Source of the DNA: Methanoregula sp.
GTDB lineage: Archaea > Halobacteriota > Methanomicrobia > Methanomicrobiales > Methanospirillaceae
Assembly: GCA_003141335.1 (NCBI GenBank)
Contig: PLLR01000113.1
Location: 1 to 35,484, forward strand
Direction of reading: 5' to 3'
DNA: 35,484 nucleotides
Part shown: positions 8,118-13,447 of the stretch, in pieces
Layout: each line of letters begins with the position of its first letter
How positions within the stretch are numbered: position 1 is the stretch's first letter
Program-made: the position numbers and the translations under genes
Notes under the pieces: generated by a model
Databases searched by the model: none
What the model was told of the DNA's origin: nothing
Seen by the model: only the letters and a program-made list of their open reading frames with translations

Positions 8118-8879
8118 TTATGCTTGTGTCCAGGTGGGAGTGGGAGTTGGAGTAGGGGTAAGGTCTCCTAAACTATCCCTGGGATTAGACGCAAAATAGG
8201 CGCAGTCTGTTGTCATATTGAATTGCGTGGTATCATTGAAATTTCCCTCCGGTTTCACCCACACACTGGCAGTTGCAGTTATGTTATTACCGTAGAATTC
8301 AATCTGCATATCATCACGGTTGACGATTTTAAGGGTACGATTCAGGTACTCATTATACCCCTTCGCAGCTCCAAATCCGTCCTGAAGATAGATATCGGTC
8401 GGATTTAATTTACTTCTGACGGTGACTTCAAACCAGGAAAAGGGACTGTAGTCATCAACCAAAACGATTTGATCTCCCTGATCCGTAATTTTGGAAGTAT
8501 ATGATTTGTAATAAGTGATATTAGACGGTTTAACCGTATAATTGATGTACATCGGTGGATACTGGAGGTTAAACGCAACCGCTGTTTTATTATAGGCATA
8601 GGTATTCGTTATGGAATAAATACGGCAATATTTATTCTGAGGGATAGGGGTAGGAGGAATTGTATGATATCCACTTGTCGGCGTGACAGTTACAAAGGGG
8701 GTTACTTCCGTGACATAATTTGGTGTTTCTGTAGTCCCCGGGATGAGCGGATTACCCCCGGCAGAGTTCCCCGTTTTTGATGCGGTTGCATTTTCTTTTG
8801 GGGGTGCAATACATCCTGATGCAACAACAATAAGGATAATTGATATACAGCAAACGATACGGATAACAACCTGTTTCAT
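8118..8879 (-). CDS. Putative surface lipoprotein
   Basis: 253 residues. The N-terminus has an export signal with a lipobox-like VVASGC near residue 23, so the mature protein probably starts at a lipid-modified or anchored cysteine. A Thr/Pro/Ser-rich linker follows to about residue 80, then a globular beta-rich domain of about 150 residues with many N-x-S/T sequons, then a short (TP)n tail. No known family was recognised. It is probably exposed on the cell surface. The stop is TAA (8118-8120). A minus-strand AT-rich box at about 8904-8919 lies 25-40 bases before the ATG, so the message may be leaderless or nearly so. Confidence 0.7.
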   Translation of the reverse strand: MKQVVIRIVCCISIILIVVASGCIAPPKENATASKTGNSAGGNPLIPGTTETPNYVTEVTPFVTVTPTSGYHTIPPTPIPQNKYCRIYSITNTYAYNKTAVAFNLQYPPMYINYTVKPSNITYYKSYTSKITDQGDQIVLVDDYSPFSWFEVTVRSKLNPTDIYLQDGFGAAKGYNEYLNRTLKIVNRDDMQIEFYGNNITATASVWVKPEGNFNDTTQFNMTTDCAYFASNPRDSLGDLTPTPTPTPTWTQA

Positions 8880-9044
8880 AAATCAATAGTACAGTTTTTC
8901 ATGTAATTAAGTATTTTTAGATACATTTACCGGTTTTTAAAAAAAACATCCATGAGATCTGCAGTTACATGCCTGACGCATGAAAATTGTCAATGACGAT
9001 TTTCATAGCAAACAGATATCAAATCCCAAAAAAACCAGAAAGAA

Positions 9045-9098
9045 TGCGAGGGATGGGATTCGAACCCAAGAACTCCTGCGAGATCAGGTCCTGAACCT
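9045..9098 (-). pseudogene. 3' half of a disrupted tRNA-Leu gene (left attachment site)
   Basis: Read on the minus strand, this holds the anticodon loop and 3' anticodon-stem strand (TTCAGGA then CCTGA), the long variable arm, the T arm (TTGGG-TTCGAAT-CCCAT), CCCTCGC and discriminator A. The 5' half is missing here and lies at 13367-13406. The two share CCTGAACCT (plus strand), and the rejoined gene is 40 + 54 - 9 = 85 nt, the same length as the intact tRNA-Leu at 13216-13300. Its 5' stem partner TCAGG is in the other half, which ties the two pieces together. Over the last 38 bases it differs from the intact tRNA by one base. Confidence 0.85.
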
Positions 9099-9112
9099 TA
9101 TGCAATAGTATG

Positions 9113-9125
9113 GCGTAATATATAC
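9113..9125 (+). promoter_or_regulatory. BoxA promoter of the integrase
   Basis: The box gcgtaatatatac is centred about 28 bases before ATG 9147, so the integrase message is probably leaderless. It lies only 15 bases inside the left core site, so excision would change the upstream sequence of the gene. Confidence 0.45.
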
Positions 9126-9146
9126 TTGTCCGGCTCACTCAGGGGC

Positions 9147-10256
9147 ATGGACTATTTGGAAAGGCTGCCGCTCCTGGATGCGGTGAACAGGGAGATCCTA
9201 AAGGGTTACATCCGGCGGCAGGAACTCAAACAGCTGCAGCCGTCAAGCATCTGGGATAAAGTATGGCGGGTCTATACCCTCCTTAAATACGTCGATATGA
9301 AGCCTGCGGGGGATATCCGCAAGGAGGACCTTGAAGATTATATCATCCATCGCCATAAGACAGTGAGCCCTCGGACTCTGCAGGGGGATATGATTGAATT
9401 GCGGATCTTCTTCCGGTTCCTTGACCCGAAGAAAGAGGTCCTCTTTTTCCCGGCTGATGAGAAGATGCAGCGGCCAAAGACCACCTTCCCGGACCCGCTC
9501 ACCCGGGAAGATATCCAGAAGTTAGTCGGTGCCTGCAATAGCATCCGCGATCGCGCCCTCGTGATGTTCCTCTGGGATACCGGCTGCCGGGTGGATGAAG
9601 CACTCTCCCTGAACACTGCTGCAGTCCGGTTCGATAAGTATGGCGGCATGGTGAAGGTATCCGGCAAGACCGGGGACCGTGAGCTCTGGCTGATTGATTG
9701 CATGCCGGACCTGCAGGCATGGATCAATGTTCATCCTGGGAAAGATAAGCCGGATTTCCCGCTGTTCCTGACGTATACCCGGTACGGGTTCGGCTCGCAT
9801 CGCCTGAACGTGCGGACCGTCCAGAACCTCTGTAAGCTGCTGCAGAAACGGGCCGGGGTATCGACACGGGTGCACCCGCATGGGTTCCGGCATGCCCGGG
9901 CGACAGACCGGGCCCGGGAGGGATTCACCGAGATGGAACTCCGGATCATGTTCGGTTGGTCAAAGTCATCGAACATGCCAGCCACCTATATTCACCTTTC
10001 AGGAGCGGATGTCAAAAAGAAGATCCTGCAGAAGGCCGGGCTGGTCGAGCCGGATAAACAGGCGGGAGAAAGGCCACTGGATGCCATCCAGTGCCCGCGC
10101 TGCGAGACACTGAACGCTAATGATTCGATGTATTGCCGTCGCTGTAGCATGGCGCTGACAAAGGAGGCATTGCGGGATCTCGAAACCCTGAAGGATGAAC
10201 GGAACCGGCTCCTGGATGAAATGATTGCGGAACGGAAGAAGGGAAAGATCGATTAG
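9147..10256 (+). CDS. Tyrosine recombinase/integrase with C-terminal zinc ribbon
   Basis: 369 residues. An N-terminal SAM-like core-binding domain covers about residues 1-95, and the catalytic domain runs to about residue 295. The catalytic set is visible: Arg in DTGCRVDEAL, Lys in KVSGKTGDRE, HGFRHARAT (His-x-x-Arg), Trp in MFGWSKS (usual His/Trp site) and the nucleophilic Tyr in ATYIHLS. A C-terminal zinc ribbon (CPRCETL...MYCRRC) and a charged helix of about 35 residues follow. Such proteins cut and rejoin DNA at att sites, and this one lies about 50 bases from the tRNA-Leu core, so it is the likely enzyme that moved the element. ATG 9147 fits the promoter; a TTG at 9126 would add seven residues. 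Confidence 0.88.
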   Translation: MDYLERLPLLDAVNREILKGYIRRQELKQLQPSSIWDKVWRVYTLLKYVDMKPAGDIRKEDLEDYIIHRHKTVSPRTLQGDMIELRIFFRFLDPKKEVLFFPADEKMQRPKTTFPDPLTREDIQKLVGACNSIRDRALVMFLWDTGCRVDEALSLNTAAVRFDKYGGMVKVSGKTGDRELWLIDCMPDLQAWINVHPGKDKPDFPLFLTYTRYGFGSHRLNVRTVQNLCKLLQKRAGVSTRVHPHGFRHARATDRAREGFTEMELRIMFGWSKSSNMPATYIHLSGADVKKKILQKAGLVEPDKQAGERPLDAIQCPRCETLNANDSMYCRRCSMALTKEALRDLETLKDERNRLLDEMIAERKKGKID

Positions 10257-10333
10257 CATTTTTCACTTTCGCACTGCGCAACCTTGATCCTTAACGTCAT
10301 CTATCACTGATGCAACATTGCCGGTGTTATTCC

Positions 10334-10492
10334 ATGGATGATATATTTTTACAGGCAATAAAAGAGGTTTTGTCAGAGGATGAGTTCGGTGCTGTTATTC
10401 TTTCTTCTGCAGCTGCCGCGCCGCATAAATCTGAACAGCCTCTGCCACAAGCGCCGGCTCCTCTCGTAGGGCCTGCCGGATCTGCTCCTTAA
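10334..10492 (+). CDS. Doubtful small protein overlapping the 3' end of the RHH gene
   Basis: 52 residues from ATG 10334. The first half (MDDIFLQAIKEVLSEDEFGA) looks like an ordinary acidic helical protein, while the second half is Ala/Pro-rich and lies antisense to the ribbon-helix-helix gene at 10395-10643. It would be convergent to that gene with about 100 bases of overlap. No ribosome site is clear. It may be a real small protein with an extended tail, or the tail of an old gene overrun by its neighbour. Confidence 0.25.
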   Translation: MDDIFLQAIKEVLSEDEFGAVILSSAAAAPHKSEQPLPQAPAPLVGPAGSAP

Positions 10493-10643
10493 TAAGATCG
10501 GGATTTTTTCGTTTATCTACAAATTCGCGGCAGGCAATGACAAGGATGGATGTCCGGTTCAGATGCATCTCATCCCCGATATCATCTATCTCCTTAAGGA
10601 GATCCAACGATACCCTGAATCCAATATTCTTCTCTTCCATCAT
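10395..10643 (-). CDS. Ribbon-helix-helix (CopG-like) DNA-binding protein
   Basis: 82 residues. The N-terminal half fits a ribbon-helix-helix fold: a beta strand (NIGFRVSLDLLKEID), a helix (LKEIDDIGDEMHL), then NRTSILVIACREFVDKR as the second helix. The C-terminal half is a charged helix that could mediate oligomerisation. The ATG at 10643 is preceded by a GGGGATGG run. A perfect 7-bp inverted repeat at 10651-10671 lies immediately upstream and is the likely operator. A divergent gene starts at 10780, so this protein probably represses both directions, as in small archaeal plasmids and viruses. It is unrelated in length to the two plus-strand RHH-like proteins downstream. Confidence 0.7.
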   Translation of the reverse strand: MMEEKNIGFRVSLDLLKEIDDIGDEMHLNRTSILVIACREFVDKRKNPDLIKEQIRQALREEPALVAEAVQIYAARQLQKKE

Positions 10644-10650
10644 CCATCCC

Positions 10651-10671
10651 CATGGTACTGGTTATACCATG
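10651..10671. promoter_or_regulatory. Palindromic operator, CATGGTA-7 nt-TACCATG
   Basis: Perfect 7-bp arms with a 7-base spacer lie just before the RHH start codon. Related half-sites (ccatgtta, tatgttta) recur at about 10716-10730 and 10778-10790, up to the opposite gene. Ribbon-helix-helix repressors bind such symmetric sites as dimers of dimers. The AT-rich box ttcttttatagtt (10739-10751) is the likely promoter of the plus-strand genes. Confidence 0.5.
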
Positions 10672-10779
10672 TTTTCCGGCGTTAATAAAAGTTCTGCCCG
10701 ACTAACACAGTTAAACCATGTTAAATTAAAAAGGACAATTCTTTTATAGTTGGCACGTATAAATAAACAGTGTTCAACT

Positions 10780-11013
10780 ATGTTTAACAAAGCGCAGGTT
10801 GAGAGGGTGGAGGGCAAACCCCTCGATTCCCTTGGTGGCCGTGTGCCACTGGAATTGCAGGACGAACTCGCTCTCCTCTATGAGCGTGGATATACCCCGA
10901 CGGAAATCATCAAGGAAGGGATCCGGTGCTGCTCTGATAAGGAAGGCGTGATGGTGCGCAGGCGCGAGACCGCGTATGCCCGCCCAATGGGGGAACTGAT
11001 ACATGCCATGTAA
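10780..11013 (+). CDS. Small RHH-like protein, first of an overlapping series
   Basis: 77 residues from ATG 10780, which lies about 34 bases after the AT-rich promoter box. The middle (GGRVPLELQDELALLYERGYTPTEIIKEGIRCC) has the strand-helix-turn-helix pattern of ribbon-helix-helix proteins, with the turn GYTPTEIIKEGI. The next gene has the same turn (GYSDSEIVRQGI), so the two look like tandem paralogs. The C-terminus overlaps the next start by 11 bases. A role as a DNA-binding regulator or copy-control protein of the element is inferred. Confidence 0.6.
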   Translation: MFNKAQVERVEGKPLDSLGGRVPLELQDELALLYERGYTPTEIIKEGIRCCSDKEGVMVRRRETAYARPMGELIHAM

Positions 11014-11158
11014 AAATGATGAAAGAATGATCGCCGCGAAGGTCAGGCCCCCGCTGCTCGATACTGTGGATAAACTACACGATATCGGGTATTCTGACAG
11101 CGAGATCGTCCGGCAGGGTATCCGGCTGCTTGCCCGCAGGGAGAAAGTAGCAGCATGA
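11003..11158 (+). CDS. 51-residue RHH-like protein, paralog of the preceding gene
   Basis: ATG 11003 overlaps the end of the previous gene in another frame, and an internal ATG at 11027 would give 43 residues. The core VRPPLLDTVDKLHDIGYSDSEIVRQGIRLLARRE has the same length and pattern as the core of the 77-residue neighbour, with identical GY..SEI/TEI and GIR positions. It ends in an ATGA overlap with the next gene, implying translational coupling. The short length (no room for more than one RHH unit) suggests a dimeric DNA-binding protein or a decoy partner of the neighbour. Confidence 0.5.
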   Translation: MPCKNDERMIAAKVRPPLLDTVDKLHDIGYSDSEIVRQGIRLLARREKVAA

Positions 11159-11304
11159 CCGAGACCATCCGGTGCACCGTCAATCAGGCCGCAGTGGACT
11201 GGTATAATGCAAAATACCCCGGATCTGACGACATTGAGCGGTGGAAGGCCGCCGGTGAGATAGTAATCGTTGGAGAAAAAGAGGTCAAAGGGAATGACCG
11301 GTGA
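11155..11304 (+). CDS. 49-residue hypothetical protein
   Basis: The ATG at 11155 forms an ATGA overlap with the preceding stop, and its own stop overlaps the next GTG start (GTGA), so it is coupled on both sides. The sequence contains WYNAKYPGSDDIERWKAAGEI and a charged C-terminus. No family was recognised. Coupling on both sides is the main support for it being real. Confidence 0.5.
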   Translation: MTETIRCTVNQAAVDWYNAKYPGSDDIERWKAAGEIVIVGEKEVKGNDR

Positions 11305-11651
11305 AGAGTTCAACCACATCGTATGGCGTTTTATATACCTGTGTGCTGTACTCTGCGGCAACCGCATCCATACTGGGAGCAATAGCGGCAATGTATAGCA
11401 GTTTTGTCACTTGCCGGAACGTCATCCTGAAATCTGTAGGTACGGGATATGGTGCATATGCATTTAGCGTATCGGGCATCAATCTGATTACCACTACCGT
11501 TGTGACGGGTACCGGAACGGGGATTGTAGTACTCCAAAATGCAATTGCATTAAGGACAACCGTGAATAATCAGGCGACAACTCCTCTTAATCCGGCATCT
11601 GGTCAAAGTACTCCCGCAACATATCCGTGGAATTATTCGTATATATTGTGA
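11301..11651 (+). CDS. Small membrane protein of the element
   Basis: 116 residues from GTG 11301, coupled to the previous stop. A hydrophobic segment (YTCVLYSAATASILGAIAAM) forms a probable N-terminal transmembrane helix. The rest is Thr/Ser/Gly/Val-rich with beta character (TTTVVTGTGTGIVVLQ) and a polar Thr/Pro tail ending in aromatic residues. This is typical of an envelope or virion surface component, but no family match was recognised. The neighbouring phage-tail-like gene makes a structural role plausible. Function unknown. Confidence 0.5.
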   Translation: MKSSTTSYGVLYTCVLYSAATASILGAIAAMYSSFVTCRNVILKSVGTGYGAYAFSVSGINLITTTVVTGTGTGIVVLQNAIALRTTVNNQATTPLNPASGQSTPATYPWNYSYIL

Positions 11652-11665
11652 GGTGAGAAAAAACC

Positions 11666-12190
11666 ATGATAGTCTTTTACCCGAAAAACGACGGAACCTG
11701 TATGCTCTCAATCGACTGCACGTTATCGGACATCACAGTTACGGATAACCGGGCATATTTCAAGGATGAGGTGGTCAATAACAATATGACCATCTCCGCA
11801 TTTGCTGAAGTGCCGGGACAGTGCATATATACTGATTCGATGGATGATGAAGGATCCCCGATACGAACTCCGAAACTCTTTTCGGAACTCACTCAATACA
11901 CAACCGATGAGTTGTGGGCGACCATCCGGACGCAACGGAACGCACAACTGGCAACAACCGATTGGACACAATTATCAGATTCCCCATTATCGGATGAAGA
12001 TAAGAAATCAATGGTGGTGTACCGGCAATCGTTGCGGGACATTCCACAGAATACAGAGAAACCGGAAGATGTGGATATACTCGCAATAAAGGAGATGCCA
12101 GTGGGCATAGTGCTCTCAAAGAACCTAAAAACAAAGGATTTGAATCGCTCAATCCTAACGATACAAAAATTCGGTGAGTCGCCCCCTTGA
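11666..12190 (+). CDS. Protein with phage tail-assembly-chaperone-like segment
   Basis: 174 residues; a GAGGTGAG ribosome site precedes the ATG. Residues about 75-135 (ELWATIRTQRNAQL, TTDWTQLSDSPLSDEDK, VYRQSLRDIPQ) match the short motif of phage tail-fibre assembly and tail-assembly-chaperone proteins (the Phage_tail_APC pattern, with R-x-x-x-L, DWTQL and YRQ-LRD-P). In tailed phages these proteins act with host-recognition fibres. The N-terminal 70 residues are unrecognised, and the C-terminus is basic. This is the best evidence that the element derives from a tailed virus. Family call is from memory of the motif. Confidence 0.6.
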   Translation: MIVFYPKNDGTCMLSIDCTLSDITVTDNRAYFKDEVVNNNMTISAFAEVPGQCIYTDSMDDEGSPIRTPKLFSELTQYTTDELWATIRTQRNAQLATTDWTQLSDSPLSDEDKKSMVVYRQSLRDIPQNTEKPEDVDILAIKEMPVGIVLSKNLKTKDLNRSILTIQKFGESPP

Positions 12191-12315
12191 TATATTTGAG
12201 ATCCAGAGAGTTGACTGTCTATTATGCGGGAGATACTAATTACGATTTCTGTAAGGCGTGCCGGACGGCAAGACGGCAATTATCGCGGTATTTAACAGCC
12301 TCTAACCTTTTTTCA

Positions 12316-12360
12316 TGCGAGGAGCCGGATTTGAACCGGCGAACCCCTGCGGGAATAGAG
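12316..12360 (-). pseudogene. 3' fragment of a second, different tRNA-Leu-type gene
   Basis: On the minus strand the order is a 3' anticodon-stem strand (CTCTATT), a long variable arm (CCCGCAGGGG), a perfect T arm (GCCGG-TTCAAAT-CCGGC), acceptor TCCTCGC and discriminator A. A long variable arm with A73 points to tRNA-Leu rather than tRNA-Ser (G73 in archaea). No 5' half is present nearby. Like the left fragment, it breaks at the anticodon loop. Nothing else is recognised in 12191-12315. Confidence 0.7.
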
Positions 12361-12402
12361 TAAGGTTTTATCGACTCGGAAAATCCAATTCTTTTTTTGA
12401 TG

Positions 12403-13211
12403 ATGCATAATAAGATCCTCGTTACGGGTGCGACAGGGTTTATAGGATCCAACACAATTCCCCTCCTTAAAAAATTGAACTATGAACCTTATGGGATTTC
12501 AAGAAACGGCTGGATCCCCTGCGACATCCTGAATGACAACGATATCCGTAAAACAATGGAACGAATTAAACCCACCCACCTTCTGCACATAGCATGGGAT
12601 GTCTCGGATGGGTATATGACATCAATCAATAATTTTGATTGGTTAATCCAAAGCCAGATACTAGTAAAATCCTTTGCCGAATGCGGGGGGAAACGGCTAG
12701 TCATTGCCGGTACTGGATGCAAAAACAGTGAAGCATTTTATTGCAGCTGTAAACACCTCTTGAATGAATCCATAAAGACGTATGCGGCACGGGTAGGGCT
12801 GTCCTATGCGTACGGGAAAATATTTTATTTGTACGGCGAGAATGAGAGAGGGAACCGATTAATCCCGGGCATAATAAAATCTCTCTTAAATAAAGAACCG
12901 TTTACTCTACGGCAAAATAATGTGGGGGATTACCTCTATGTGAAAGATGTTGCCAGTGCTCTCGTTGCAATACTGGATTCGGATATTGAGGGTGATGTTG
13001 ATATTGGATCCGGTATTGCGACATCATCAAAGGCAGTCCTGAACGAGATACACGAACTGATCGGAATACCATATATGGATTCAGATGCCCCCCTGGTGTA
13101 ACGTATCTTGCCGATATAACCAGGATAAATAATGAATTGACGTGGTATCCGCGATACACATTGAAACAAGGACTTAAAGAAACGATTGATTGGTGGAAAT
13201 CCAAAAAGTGA
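12403..13211 (+). pseudogene. NAD-dependent sugar epimerase/dehydratase, frameshifted near the C-terminus
   Basis: Extended SDR family. The Rossmann NAD motif ILVTGATGFIGSNT is at the N-terminus, and HIAWDVSDGYM and GYL-like positions of the fold follow. The family Tyr is probably the one in YCSCKH (Y-x-x-x-K pattern at about residue 115). The frame stops at TAA 13099-13101 after SDAPLV. From the six-C run at 13088-13093 an extra C would give SDAPPGVTYLADITRI and continue to a normal end (WYPRYTLKQGLKETIDWWK, stop 13209-13211). This is a single-base loss, a sequencing or assembly error in a homopolymer, or a phase-variable tract. Substrates of such proteins are nucleotide sugars, so a surface glycan role is likely. 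ATG 12403 or 12400; a TTG at 12397 is weaker. No ribosome site is seen. Confidence 0.75.
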
Positions 13212-13215
13212 GAAA

Positions 13216-13300
13216 TGCGAGGGATGGGATTTGAACCCAAGAACTCCTGCGAGACTGGACCCTGAATCCAGCGCCTTTGACCGGGCTTGGCTACCCTCGC
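13216..13300 (-). tRNA. tRNA-Leu (anticodon CAG), complete, inside the element
   Basis: 85 nt. Acceptor GCGAGGG/CCCTCGC, D arm with GCC/GGC, anticodon stem CTGGA/TCCAG around loop TTCAGGG (anticodon CAG), long variable arm, T arm with loop TTCAAAT and discriminator A. It has the same length and same anticodon as the gene broken at the ends of the element, but a different anticodon stem and scattered changes. CCA is not encoded. No intron is visible. It is the only intact tRNA-Leu in the window. Confidence 0.9.
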
Positions 13301-13302
13301 CT

Positions 13303-13335
13303 TTTTATTACAATTTTATTACAATTTTATTACAA
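13303..13335 (-). repeat. Three perfect 11-bp tandem repeats at the tRNA-Leu promoter
   Basis: The plus strand reads ttttattacaa three times without change; on the minus strand each unit is ttgtaataaaa. They occupy positions -3 to -35 relative to the tRNA 5' end, where boxA normally lies. Each unit is TATA-like, so the array may be a triplicated promoter element. Confidence 0.75.
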
Positions 13336-13366
13336 TGCGCTCAGATGCCATGATCAGGCAGGAAAC

Positions 13367-13406
13367 CCTGAACCTGACGCCGTTGACCTGGCTTGGCTAC
13401 CCTCGC
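13367..13406 (-). pseudogene. 5' half of the disrupted tRNA-Leu gene (right attachment site)
   Basis: On the minus strand it reads acceptor GCGAGGG, D arm, 5' anticodon-stem strand TCAGG, then loop TTCAGG, where it meets element DNA. Its stem strand complements CCTGA in the left fragment and not the stem of the intact tRNA at 13216-13300. After the core, element sequence contains a CCTG..CCTGATC run that imitates part of the lost stem. Confidence 0.85.
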
Positions 13407-13447
13407 GCTTGTATACATTATGTATGAAATTACATAAAGATAGGGGA

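Larger units (their letters stand above)
9090..13375. mobile_element. Integrated element (about 4.28 kb) inserted in the anticodon loop of tRNA-Leu
   Basis: Its limits are the two copies of the 9-bp core CCTGAACCT at 9090-9098 and 13367-13375, which separate the 3' and 5' halves of a tRNA-Leu gene. The contents are a tyrosine recombinase next to the left core, ribbon-helix-helix regulators, overlapping small genes, a phage-tail-like protein, a broken sugar epimerase, an extra tRNA-Leu fragment and a complete tRNA-Leu(CAG). No replication gene or major capsid protein was recognised, so it may be a small integrative element or the remnant of a virus. An alternative right border is the 3' end of the intact tRNA (13216-13254). 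Confidence 0.75.

Noticed and set aside
12316-12360. Fragment read as tRNA-Ser
   Set aside because: The long variable arm alone would fit Ser or Leu, but the discriminator A and general similarity to the other Leu fragments favour Leu.
13303-13335. Short tandem repeats as a CRISPR array
   Set aside because: The 11-bp units are contiguous with no spacers, and no cas gene is in the window.
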